Assembly: GCA_001630475.1 (NCBI GenBank)
Contig: KV419395.1
Span: 934,753 to 998,752 of the forward strand
Reading direction: 5' to 3'
Source: Sistotremastrum niveocremeum HHB9708
Taxonomy: Eukaryota > Basidiomycota > Agaricomycetes > Sistotremastrales > Sistotremastraceae
Length of the DNA stretch: 64,000 nt
The position numbers were made by a program, and so were the translations under genes. This document shows positions 46,803-57,149 of this stretch, one piece after another. The notes beneath the pieces were generated by a model, which saw only the letters and a list, made by a program, of their open reading frames with translations, did no database searches and was not told the origin of the DNA. Positions within the stretch are counted from its first letter, which is position 1. Each line of letters opens with the position of its first letter.

Positions 46803-49103
46803 CTACGAGCTCGGACGACCCGGCCACGGCTTGCCACCATTTTGCGCGTTCTCCCATTGCTTCAGTAACTCCTCGTCCCACATTTTGCCAGAATTATCTC
46901 CTTCCATTAGAAGGAAAGTTCGATTTTTGAGCTCCGGAGGGAGAAACTCATTGTGGACTGGGTGCCTGTAGCCAAACGCCAAGTTAGCGATCCGAAAATT
47001 GAGCAAAATGCGACGGTGTTTGTACTAACGCATAATCTGGATTGTAAGCATATCCCTCTCCATAATGAAGATCTTTCATCAGCTTTGTCGGCGCGTTTCT
47101 GATATGAAGCGGAACAGGAATTGTTGCGTCTTCTTTTGCGGCCTTCTCAGCTTGGTTATACGCCTCGTACGAGCGTGTCGACTTCGGAGACTCGGCAAAG
47201 TGTGCTACGCAATGTGCGAGATTAATTCTGACTTGATATCTGAGAAAGCTGCTCGGGACTCGTTCAAATACGGAAATAACGTTCACCTGCATTCTGGCAT
47301 GCCGATGTTCTGACAGGCAGTTAGTGTCGCTATGGCCTGCTGATAGTTAGGCTACCAAAAGAGCACATCCGTGTAAAAAATCACTTCACCAAAGATAGTG
47401 CGTTGTTGTTGGCTAGCCCGATATCTTCGCTTGCCATGACCACTAGTCGGCGCGCGATGTATACAGGATCTTCTCCAGCCGTCAACATCCTTGCCAGCCA
47501 ATAAAGGGCAGCGCTCCCGTCGCTGCCACGGACACTCTTATGCAGAGCACTGATCATATCATAATGTGGATCACCAGTACGATCATAGGCCGTTATTAGA
47601 CTCTTCTTGAAAGATTGAATTAAGGCTTCCGATGGCGTGTCCGACGGGCTCGAAATCGCAAGTTCAAGAAAGGATAATGCTTTACGCGCGTCCCCCGCAG
47701 CGTAAGATGCGATGCATGATATGATTTCTGGAGTGATGTGGTTAAAGTTAGAGGACGACCCCGAGAGAGGTTGTTCTTCTGTAATTGGTGGCGAAGGAGT
47801 TAAGGTCACAGAGGGATCGGAGACCTGGGACGACTGCGGGATGGAATCCTTTGCATCCTTGGGAGCTTCGAGACGTCGCAAAGCACGGCGAAGAACAGTT
47901 TCGATCTCGGCATCAGTGAGAAGCTCTAGTACGAGAACCCTAAAGCCAAATGAAAGAAGGTCAAAGGACAGTTGGTACCGATTACCTGCAACGACTCAGT
48001 AGAGCTGAGTTTAATTTGAAAGATGGGTTCTCAGTCGTAGCACCTATCAACTTCGCAAGATGAGAAAGACGCATCGCATTAAGTGGTTCGCAGACCTGAA
48101 TTTGACCTTGTTCGACATAAGGAAGAAAGACATCCTGTTGAGACCTATTGAACCGATGGATCTCGTCAAGGAAGAGGATCGTTCGTCTGATGAAACCAAT
48201 TCACACCCTTGTCGGGAGATGGCGAAAATACGTACTGGCCAGTTAAACTCAACTGTCGCTTTGCTTCGTCTACTATAACTCGAACATCTGCTGTGCCTGA
48301 CGCCGTCGCACTCAGTTCTTTGAAAATGGCATTGGCATGACGAGCGATTATTCTAGCAAGGGTTGTTTTTCCTGTCAAGGGTTCAATGTTGGACACAGAT
48401 AGGTAGAGCATCAAAGAGACAACCTGTGCCGGGAGGACCCCAGAGTATACAGCTTCCTATTCGGCCATCTCTTAGCTGTTTCGCCAGCACCGACTCGGAG
48501 CCAGGGCCAAGCAATTGGGTCTGTCCAACAAACTCGGATAGTGTATTGGGGCGTATTCGATGAGCAAGGGGGGCGGCTGAATGAGGTTGAGATTGGGTGG
48601 TACTCTTGCCAGCCGTTGTGGTGCTACTAGTAGTTCTGGGACGCTTGGAGGCCGTGTGGCGTGGGGTGCCACTAGCCGATGTGGGATCGCGATCAGTTTG
48701 GCTGGATGAGGGTTCTGCCACGTCTCTGGTTCGTTTGCGTTGGAAGATGGAAGCAAGTTTAACTGGCGGTGGATCAACTGGAATTGGATCTGGAGTGTCG
48801 TCATCTGCAATGGTTATGGCAGACTCAGGAGAGCTGGCTGGTACCCGAGTCATGGCTGGAGTGCCACAATTTGCATCAAGATGTTCGTTTATTTTGGATT
48901 CTAGCACGGGTTCAGAACATGCTGGACTATGGATCAAGTCTAATCAGATTCGGAAGAACGAAAAGGGACTAGTCAGGCTCAGGGAGTGTATGCAGACGCG
49001 CACCATTTGACAACGCGGGCTACTATGAGTCAACATTGTCAGATGGAAGGTGTGGATCATTGAGCAATAGAATCGCACAATTTGATTCTACGGCCCTGGA
49101 CAT
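46803..49103 (-). CDS. MGS1: WRNIP1/Mgs1 AAA+ ATPase with UBZ finger
   Basis: Replication-fork maintenance ATPase that binds ubiquitinated PCNA. The N-terminal UBZ4 finger reads [18 protein letters not shown] then ANC. A PIP-like or linker segment follows ([12 protein letters not shown]), then [20 protein letters not shown], Walker [19 protein letters not shown] (split by an intron), Walker [21 protein letters not shown], sensor [30 protein letters not shown], then [37 protein letters not shown] and [35 protein letters not shown] and [11 protein letters not shown], ending KPWPGRPSS. The start is an inference: MSRAVESN at 49103 joins SRVVK by one intron and then CPAC by a second. The finger onward (about 48930) is certain. 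Confidence 0.88.
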
Positions 49104-49205
49104 TCAAAAGTGCGGTATCGATGGCCAGCAGGCACGAATTTTGCGGAGAGCTCGACTAAAGTTGACCGCTGTAGTCTGAGCGGCTGGACTCGGAACGGAA
49201 TTGGA

Positions 49206-49222
49206 GGACTCCGAAGGAGTCC
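49206..49222. repeat. Perfect hairpin GGACTCC-GAA-GGAGTCC
   Basis: A 7-bp perfect stem with a 3-nt loop, followed by a partial third copy (CCGAAGTC). Confidence 0.8.
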
Positions 49223-49481
49223 GAAGTCTACAGAGCGGCAAAGGAGCGTGATGTAGAGAAGAGGATTACATAATATATTCAGGCCTTGCGCTCTCGCGCC
49301 ATGCTGTCGCTCAGCTACATACCTCGGGCAGCTATTGCAAGATCAAAGATGTTTTCATTTCTATTGTGACTGTCAACTAAATTCTGATGACTGTCAAAAC
49401 TTGTCATGCCGGGGATACCTCAGTTGCTGTGCCCGAGCGAAGTGACACGTGTCGCGAGTCACGACCTCAAACAGCATTTCT

Positions 49482-49508
49482 CGACGATAGACTTGGTGTC
49501 TATCGTCG
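49482..49508. repeat. Hairpin 1 of a TTGGY-loop set, 11-bp stem
   Basis: CGACGATAGAC, loop TTGGT (49493-49497), GTCTATCGTCG. Perfect pairing. Confidence 0.85.
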
Positions 49509-49518
49509 GCCTCTGCTC

Positions 49519-49537
49519 ATACCACTTGGTGTGGTAT
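49519..49537. repeat. Hairpin 2 of a TTGGY-loop set, 7-bp stem
   Basis: ATACCAC, loop TTGGT (49526-49530), GTGGTAT. Perfect pairing with a stem unlike hairpin 1. Confidence 0.85.
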
Positions 49538-49561
49538 AGCTCTGGCCTTGCTGCTGGTTAC

Positions 49562-49584
49562 AGTAATCACTTGGCGTGATTACT
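49562..49584. repeat. Hairpin 3 of a TTGGY-loop set, 9-bp stem
   Basis: AGTAATCAC, loop TTGGC (49571-49575), GTGATTACT. Perfect pairing with a third, different stem. Confidence 0.85.
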
Positions 49585-50064
49585 TGCCAGATTCAAAAAG
49601 AGAACTCGCGATAACTAGAAGACACTTGCGACGACTAGAGCTCGTAGGCTCAGAAGCGAAACATGGCTTGGTCGACGCGCCGGCTCTCAGGAGATTTACT
49701 ATGTTTGCTGCAGATATGATTACTTTTGCTGCTCTCACTCGGCTATTGTCTAGACGCGCCGACCCATGTTCGACACGCGATCTTAGTTCTTCTTGTCTCG
49801 TCTCTCAGAATGATAATACTTGGAAACTATTGATGTACACTAATGCTGGGATGAATGACATGATGCTTTTCTTCATATCTCGATCTTGACTACTGCTCTT
49901 GCGTGTCTCAGAACCTGAACTTGGCAACCAGTACAGAGACGCGCAGTCGTCTGAACAACAAGGCACAAGATTCAGTGCATAAAAGCAATCGATATCCATT
50001 GCTCTGAAGCCAGGATGACTAGATGCGACAGATATCTGGCAGAGAAAATCTCGTGTGAGGTATA

Positions 50065-50588
50065 GCCGAAGGAGGGTAAAACCCTGAAGGCAATTTAAAG
50101 AAGATGGCAGAATATGCCTTGAATGCGGACGCCGAAGGAGGTTTCGATACCTGAAGGCGGTCCAGATGTGCGCAATGATTTTGTCGCCTGAGATTGCCTC
50201 GAGTGAGGTAGCCGAAGAAGGGATAGACCCTGAAGGCAAAAAATATGAGACCGTGTCTGCAGCGAGAGAGGCTCAGACTACGAGACAGCCGAAGGAGGGA
50301 TGTCCCTGAAGGCATATATATATATATAATTGATGTCGTCTTGAGCGAGAGAGGCTCAGACCGCCGAAGGAGGGATAAACCCTGAAGGCGGATATATGTA
50401 TGTTTTTGATGTTGTCTCGAGCGAGAGAGGCTCTGAGTCAGAGAGCCGAAGGAGGGGCAGACCCTGAAGGCAAAAGAGACACATATAATGTCTTGAACAA
50501 TCAAGCCGAAGGAGGGACAATCCCTGAAGGCGAGACTGTAGATCATGCCTTGAGCGAGAGAGCCAAACGAGGGACAGATCCCGAAGGC
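50065..50588. repeat. Interspersed array of eight dyad-symmetric repeats
   Basis: Core of 26-28 nt, GCCGAAGGAGGG then a 3-5 nt spacer then CCCTGAAGGC, at 50065, 50131, 50211, 50288, 50363, 50445, 50505 and 50562 (the last one degenerate). The ends GCC and GGC and the inner AGGG and CCCT can pair, so each core can fold. Spacing between starts is 57-82 nt. Between several copies sits a second conserved piece, GAGCGAGAGAGGCTC, itself a 4-bp stem, at about 50258, 50343, 50419 and 50551 (partial). The composite unit is therefore about 80 nt with two foldable parts. Confidence 0.85.
50314..50328. repeat. (TA)n microsatellite inside the array
   Basis: About seven TA units directly after array copy 4. 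Confidence 0.8.
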
Positions 50589-50740
50589 AATCTCGAAGTG
50601 CTATGTGCATGACCAGATTATTGTTTCCGTGCGCAAGAAGCCAAAAACTTTGGTGATATCGTCTCAGATGACCAGACAGGAGCTAAGAAATGTTTTGAGA
50701 AAAATGGTTCGACTTGATTCTGCGCTTGTTCGGTGTCGGA

Positions 50741-50754
50741 GACTCTTCGGAGTC
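50741..50754. repeat. Hairpin GACTC-TTCG-GAGTC
   Basis: A 5-bp perfect stem closed by TTCG, the DNA form of the very stable UUCG RNA tetraloop. It is nested in a longer imperfect inverted repeat (GACTTGA at about 50711 against TCAAGTT at about 50753). Confidence 0.75.
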
Positions 50755-50766
50755 AAGTTGTCGCCA

Positions 50767-50796
50767 CTCGACTTCAAGTTGAGCCCCGAAGTCGAG
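50767..50796. repeat. Inverted repeat CTCGACTTC / GAAGTCGAG
   Basis: A 9-bp perfect stem with a 12-nt loop (50776-50787), directly after the TTCG hairpin. Confidence 0.8.
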
Positions 50797-50997
50797 AAGA
50801 AGTATGGCCAGACTCAGAAAATCAGACAGAGATGCGATAGTTATTGTTTCTCGAGTGTACATTGACTGGCATACACATATCTATAGAGTCACGGGTCGAG
50901 CCTTGGAGGCGTGGGGGTGAGTCGTCGTGCCGTCGCCTGGCCTCCTGGGCTTTGCCCCGGGCCTTGGGGGTGAGCCGACGGGCACGCCACCCTCGCG

Positions 50998-51049
50998 CCG
51001 GAGGTGTTGACTTGTCGTCACCACCTCTCCTCCCATCCTTCTACGCTCT
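50998..51049 (+). repeat. Left copy of the 52-nt gap-flanking direct repeat
   Basis: Begins CCGGAGGTGTTGACTTG and ends TTCTACGCTCT. Identical to 51430-51481 and ends exactly at the first N. Confidence 0.9.
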
Positions 51050-51429
51050 NNNNNNNNNNNNNNNNNNNNNNNNNNNNNNNNNNNNNNNNNNNNNNNNNNN
51101 NNNNNNNNNNNNNNNNNNNNNNNNNNNNNNNNNNNNNNNNNNNNNNNNNNNNNNNNNNNNNNNNNNNNNNNNNNNNNNNNNNNNNNNNNNNNNNNNNNNN
51201 NNNNNNNNNNNNNNNNNNNNNNNNNNNNNNNNNNNNNNNNNNNNNNNNNNNNNNNNNNNNNNNNNNNNNNNNNNNNNNNNNNNNNNNNNNNNNNNNNNNN
51301 NNNNNNNNNNNNNNNNNNNNNNNNNNNNNNNNNNNNNNNNNNNNNNNNNNNNNNNNNNNNNNNNNNNNNNNNNNNNNNNNNNNNNNNNNNNNNNNNNNNN
51401 NNNNNNNNNNNNNNNNNNNNNNNNNNNNN
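51050..51429. other. Assembly gap (380 N)
   Basis: A run of undetermined bases between two identical 52-nt direct repeats. Gap size may be an estimate. Any open frame reported across it is an artefact. Confidence 0.99.
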
Positions 51430-51481
51430 CCGGAGGTGTTGACTTGTCGTCACCACCTCTCCTCCCATCCTTCTACGCTCT
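51430..51481 (+). repeat. Right copy of the 52-nt gap-flanking direct repeat
   Basis: Identical to 50998-51049. It begins at the first base after the gap. Confidence 0.9.
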
Positions 51482-51818
51482 CCTGCCTGAAGCAGGCCTG
51501 ATAGGCGGAGGAGGCTCTGTAGATCAAATTCTGTTTCTGATGTCGACGTCATGCCTCGCGAGTCGCTTCTGGAGCCTCAGACCTCAGGCACTCAACAATC
51601 AGCATTTCGATCAATTCATAGTTCCAATATTCATATCAAGACTCATATGATCATGCCAACGGAGCATCCGTTGAAGATGTTGCATGGACGTATGTAGATT
51701 GGACGCGCAAGCTTTGATATCATGATCTCTCTTCAGACAGGGTAGCAATCGAACGCAAAGCAGATTGCTAAATAACTACGAGAAAACTTCGTGATTCCTA
51801 CTCATACAGGAAAATACT

Positions 51819-54800
51819 CTAATCAATGAAAAGACAGCGATCGAAATTTCCATTCTCGTTGTTGCCCCACCAGGCAGGGAATGGGTGTGAGGTTCCTAAA
51901 ACAAAATCAGTGAGAGGTAGACAGCCAGCATGATTCCGGCATACCTCCAGCTCCTTGAACTGCGAACGAGAGAATGAAGATCATGACTTGGGTTCCTCCA
52001 TCGAGAGCAGCGCCCTAAGATATCAGACTAATCAGATATCTTCAGTATATGTGAGAAATCATCACGTACAAGAATGTAGTTGTATTTTCTGAACCATTTC
52101 GGGTACTTGGTGCGCAAGTAGAACTATCGAGTTTTGTTATGATCTGGTGCCATGGCTTGTTTGGAATATAGTCAACTAACCTGAGAAATCCAAGCAATGA
52201 TGAAGTAGCTGGTGATTGAGGAGTTGATACCGACGCAAAGCCAGCCAATGTAGTAGCTAAGGTGGTCAAGTAAGTTTTAATTCGATGACAGGAGTAGCAG
52301 CAAACGTACGCAATGACAGGCGTATACAAATAATCAGCGCGGAGTTTAGGCCAGTAACGATGGACAATCCAGAAAGGCACAGGCACGGCCAGACCGATCA
52401 CGTATGCCCAGGCGACCTTTTCAAAAGATTCAGTTTTTTTCAAGTCTTTGGGTATAACAGAGGCGTTCGTACCCATTGATATCTCTTTCCGACGGCGAAG
52501 AGTTCATGACTGAGACCTCCCCAAGCGATTGCTTGCGAATTGTATTGCTGGGGCTGTTGACCGGACCAGATGTTGGTACCTAGAGTTTCCTTAGTAAACA
52601 GGCGGAGTATTCAGGAAGGCCAAGGTACCAACCTTCCACGGACAGAAGGATATCTCGCTGGTTGTCGATGATGCTGTTCATAAGAACTATCCCAGGTCTG
52701 TCAGCCACTTTCGGACCCAGATTGAAACCTGCACTTACCGAAGTTCAAGACGGCTCCCAAGAGAGTTCCTGCGATCTGTGCAGTGAAAGCAGCGCGAGGG
52801 GGGAGTTTGGCATCTTCATCGGATGTTATAAATATAGTGCCAGCATCGCAGAGAGACGTCCTTACATTGAGCGATCTTCAAGTCCCTCAAGAGCAGGGTA
52901 GCTTGGATCACCGAGTCTGAAGAACGTTAGACATGATACATGTCTGGAAAATAATGACATACTGTACGAGAACAAAACAAAGTACCTGTGAAACGTCAGT
53001 AAGAATGCTCCCAGCTAGAGTCCGTCTACCCACATGTTTGCCATCGGTTTTCCGGGGTGAATGAAACCTCCGATCATTTGCACAAATCTTGAAGTCCGTA
53101 TAAACAAAGGTCATTTGAGAAGGCACAGCTACTTACGGTTGGATGATGAATGACAATCCTGTAACATCAAGTTAAGCCAACGACCCGGAAGTATTTCGGA
53201 TAACTTTTGCATACCGGTGATCGCGTAGAGGGCTCCGAAGAACAGGATAGAGAGGGTTGCGAGCATGAGAGAAATTAAGAATCCCCACCTAAAGATCACC
53301 AGTTAGCCATACAAAATAGACACGCTAAAATGGTATACCATGGCAAAGTACTGTTGGCTTTATAGATGACTACGAGAGCAACGATGAACGACACAACGAA
53401 GGTCGCCATGTACCACGAGTTGGGAGCATCAGGGTACTATAAATCGATTTAACTTTTGATACCACTTTATCTTTGATTCACATACCTTGAGCATCTCGCG
53501 GTAGTGAGGGTCGAAGGATTTGTATTCCGCTTCGGTGTATTCTCTTTCTCCAGTGCTTCTCCAGAAGCGCCAGTCAAAGTTGGTGTACATGCGTTTGATA
53601 CCAGTCGGAGTAGCCCATGACCATGCATCGCGGAGATCATCACGGTTCCATAAGAGAAGATGAGTGAAGGTTGCCGCCTATTCCGGGTCAGAGAAAAGTT
53701 TTCTATGTACAATAATAGCGTACCATTCCGAGATTAGTAGACAGAAGTTGAGTGACCCATGTTCCAGCGTAGAAAGGTAATCCTTGAATCGCGAGAAGAT
53801 TCTTGTCGACTTCCAATTGATCATTAAGAATGAGCGTCTGGTTGTATTGGGTGCCGTTCTCTGTTGAGAGGTCAATTAAGTCTGTACGGGTTTGAATGAG
53901 GTCAAAAACTTGCCATAGAAGAGGACTTGAGAAAGCTGCAAAAAAGGTAAAACATATCTGTAAACTTCCTAAATTCGATAATACTCACGAAAGGGAAGTT
54001 TTGGGACTGCCAGATGTTCTTGTAAAATACTCCGACGAAAACAACCATGCACAGGATATATCCGATCTAATCCGAGTTGAGGATTGCTTCCGAGACATTG
54101 AAGACTGTGACGTACGAAGTTGCTGACTTGAGCCCTCAAGGGAATGGCGAAGGGATTGACACCACCTTCAACTCGATGAGCAACGGAACTGGAGAGCGTA
54201 TGTAAAATGTACCAGAAATGTAGTTCCAGTCGAAACAAACTGAGAACAAGCCCAATCCTTCCTGATATCAGAGTTAATACTGCGATATAGTGTAGGGTAT
54301 GATGAACCGTCACTGACATTACCGTTGGAACCACCGAAGATGCGAGTGAAAGACGCATTGTTTTGATCGGCCAAACAAAGGATGGAGAATCCTGTGAGAA
54401 GTGGGAAAATCCATTCGGGGAACATCTATGACGCCTTGAGCAAGAAATCACACGCTCCAAAGATATTCAACGGACCTCCCAAACGAAGATGCAGGCAAAG
54501 ACGATCCAGAAGAATTTGAGCTTCTTTTTGTTATTGTTACCGGGTTGGTAGAATGCATCGAACATGGAGATGAGGGGGAGGACGCCAGGGTACAGCATCT
54601 TCGAAGGATACAAGAGAACGGCTTTGACGGGTCAGTCGACCTCTTTTGCCAACGGAGGAGGAACGTACATCTCATGAGACCGGCGATACCGTAGCCAAGC
54701 AGTTGACTTGACCAGAGCATGAAAATGGAAGAAGCAGGGTTGGGAGTGATATTGTAGTATAGTCTAAAAAAAGGTCAGAAAACTCTTCGTGTTCGGTCGA

Positions 54801-55683
54801 GACCGGAATCACCTCTGGACGGCAAGGACTTCTGTTCCGAGAGCACTGTTCGCGGCGGCGCCGGACATGATAATGATGAAAGCATGTTCTATGAATATGT
54901 GTTGAATGCCGGAATTGATGCTAGTATGGGGCAAGTGATCAGACCTTTCTTGTTGAAAGGGCCGGGGTTCAAGTAATGGAACCAGCCTCGTCGGGGGATA
55001 ATAGTCGCCATAGCATTTCCCAATACGTATGAGATGATAGCCTTAATGGGAAACAATCAGCATGAGCCTGAGGAGGATGGAAAATTACAAACCAAGAACA
55101 TGGTGGATACCAGAACCGTTTGCTGTGGGCGGGCCGTTGAATATTTATTTCTGATTATGAGATTAGAGTAACTCACCGGCTTGAAGTAGAAGACTGATTT
55201 TTCGAGATCGGTTCACAGAAGTTCATTCGGAAAAAAATAATACAACATACTTTCCTACGAGTACTGTCAGAAGGGTTGAATCACAAGATAACGGACATAC
55301 TCACAGCAAGAACACCTCCGAATGTGGATAATCCCTATTCTGACATTCAATATATCGAACAAATTTGGGGAGAGTGTGAAAAAGTCCTTACAGCACCAAT
55401 GACCCAAGCGCGGAATGTCCAGGGATTAAGTGTAGGGTCATCGTCAACGCTGATGACCTGTTGAACCGGTTAATCAAGCGATAAACTCATTTTTGGGAGA
55501 CGATAGTACCTGTGTGACCAGTTGCTCGCTGTCATGAATGACCTCGTCCTTCTCGGAGTTCATGTCGGAAGGAATGGATTCGACATCGCCTTTGGCACCA
55601 TCGTAATCATCGAGTTTCTGTTGTGATTTCTCGTCTGTGTAGTACGCCACTGGCTCTGTGGCCGGCGTGACTGGAGTAGACAT
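51819..55683 (-). CDS. OPT-family oligopeptide transporter
   Basis: Multi-pass plasma-membrane transporter that imports small peptides (or glutathione-like or metal-chelate substrates) with protons. Starts MSTPVTPATEPVAYYTDEKS, acidic cytosolic N-terminus. Blocks: DDDPTLNPWTFRAWVIGAVL, several hydrophobic helices, FWIVHRYWPKLRADYLYTPV, YYIGWLCVGINSSITSYFII, FYLRTKYPKWFRKYNYILGA, ALDGGTQVMIFILSFAVQ and the C-terminal SHPFPAWWGNNENGNFDRC close to the stop. The LRTKYPxWFRKYNYILxAALDGG and PxWWGN blocks are OPT hallmarks. About fifteen to twenty small exons, the most heavily split gene in the window. It is divergent from OSCP. Confidence 0.9.
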
Positions 55684-57149
55684 GGTTTCGCAAGAGGGGG
55701 CCCTCGAAGAGCGGATGAGGAGCTATTAATAAAGGAAGAGGGTGTGTGCAGCGATAAGAGAAGCTATGAATAAAACTTGATTCGTGCCGAAATAGGACGG
55801 AAAGCGTGGAACATGTGGAAGGGTGGGGCAAGGACCATGAGAGGCAGAGACAGAGAAGCAGCGAAAGCAGCATGTGGGCCCAGGAAAAACCGACTGCCCG
55901 GGGAAAAATCGCCTATTCGAGTGTTTCTCACCACCAGAAACAATCTGGGATGAGATCAAGTCTTATCGCAGCGTGATTATTGCCTTTGGGTGCGGTTTCA
56001 GGTCGGGCTTGAGCCATCTGGTCTTCCAAGACTCAAGAGTCCAGCCAACAGGAACACCCTTGGAAGCTGCCCTGGAGTTCGCTCAAGTCCGTGATTGCCA
56101 CTGCTTCCGCATCTGAATGCGATAACGAGCCCGTCGCACAAGACAACCTGCAGATTGGACCAGAATAGATCAAGCGTTCAACTTTTGTTGTTCATTGGCA
56201 TCCAAGTTGGAGTTCATGTGGCCGTCTCGGCATGATGCACGCTTTGACCAGCACCCTGATCGATCCGTTCGGGTGCCTGCCGGTGCCGCCGCGGCCGCTC
56301 GCCGCTTCGGCACTTGCAAGCTTCAAACTTTTCGTCAGACTTGTTTTCCGAGTGAAGGTCTTGAAGAAAATGTCTTTCAACGGTCGTCGTCGCATTGCGT
56401 TGCTTACCACGAAGTGGACCTGCCAGCTGCGCATGCCCCGCCTTAGTCCCATGGACACAACAAACTCCCACATACGCGCGGCAATTGTGGACGTCGACCA
56501 GATCTATCTTTGCTGGCTACTATTTATGTGGGAACTGATGTCTAAAGTTCAACGGGAGCCCGTCCTCTGTGGCTCACTATACCTCACTAGCGTGCCTGTC
56601 CCTGGAAATCTTTCCGACCTCGTTCCTGGCCGAATCGTGGAGCTGATCTGCTGTACTGCTTGAGCGTCTTGATCGTAATCTTCGAGCAAAAATATCAGCA
56701 GGTGGGGCGGTCCATCTTGCATCATGCACAACATGTGAAAATTACAGCCGTATATCTCACTCGAGGCAGCACATCACATCATAATACATTTTCCGGGCCT
56801 TCCCCTCCGAGAATGCTACGACTGGCGTGGAGTTGCTTTGTGACAACATGATGATGCGCTCATATTGACCTTAACAAGTTCATACCATCCATCAGTCGCA
56901 GGGGAATTGAGAGTCGTGGAATTTGCAGGACGTCATGGAGCCTTGTGTTCCTCTCAAGGAGAACGTTTCTTTTCTATACCAAGCCAGGTATATCTAGTGC
57001 TGCAGCCGTCTTTCATTCTTAATACAATATTTATTGCACAGTACATAGAAGCAGCCTGGAGTTTCGCGAATTCGAGCCATTCGGAAAAAATCGGCTGGTT
57101 TGGCGGCGCATTGCTGTCTGATTAGTCAGCAAAGCACCTCTTCCAAATA
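55684..57149. promoter_or_regulatory. Divergent intergenic region, no gene supported
   Basis: About 1.47 kb between the OPT and OSCP start codons. One 143-residue open frame (56232-56663, plus) has no recognisable domain and no splice logic, so it is not called. No other clear elements. Confidence 0.45.

Larger units (their letters stand above)
49104..51818. other. Gene-poor, hairpin- and repeat-rich block with an assembly gap
   Basis: About 2.7 kb with no credible gene between WRNIP1 and the OPT transporter. It holds three same-loop hairpins (49482-49584), an eight-copy dyad repeat array (50065-50588), other perfect hairpins (49206-49222, 50741-50754, 50767-50796) and 380 N. Composition changes along it: AT-mixed at the left, GC-rich at 50870-51049. 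Frames that span this area are low in complexity or run into the gap. Confidence 0.7.

Noticed and set aside
50065-50588. CRISPR-like array
   Set aside because: Repeats and spacers vary in length and sequence, there are no cas genes, and the genome is eukaryotic.
50019-50610. Minus-strand frames with repeating LQGLSLLRL-type peptides, and plus-strand frames with repeating AEGG-PEG peptides
   Set aside because: These are translations of the dyad-repeat array. Both strands look periodic for the same reason, and there is no start, splice or domain support.
50873-51049. SINE or tRNA-derived element
   Set aside because: GGGTCGAGCC near 50893 resembles a B box, but no matching A box, tRNA fold or A-rich tail was found.
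50844-51650. Long open frames across the run of N on both strands
   Set aside because: They exist only because unknown bases hold no stop codons. The sequence on each side is repeat-rich and not protein-like.
56232-56663. 143-residue frame on the plus strand between OPT and OSCP
   Set aside because: No recognisable domain, no evidence of splicing and no clear promoter. Possible but not supported.
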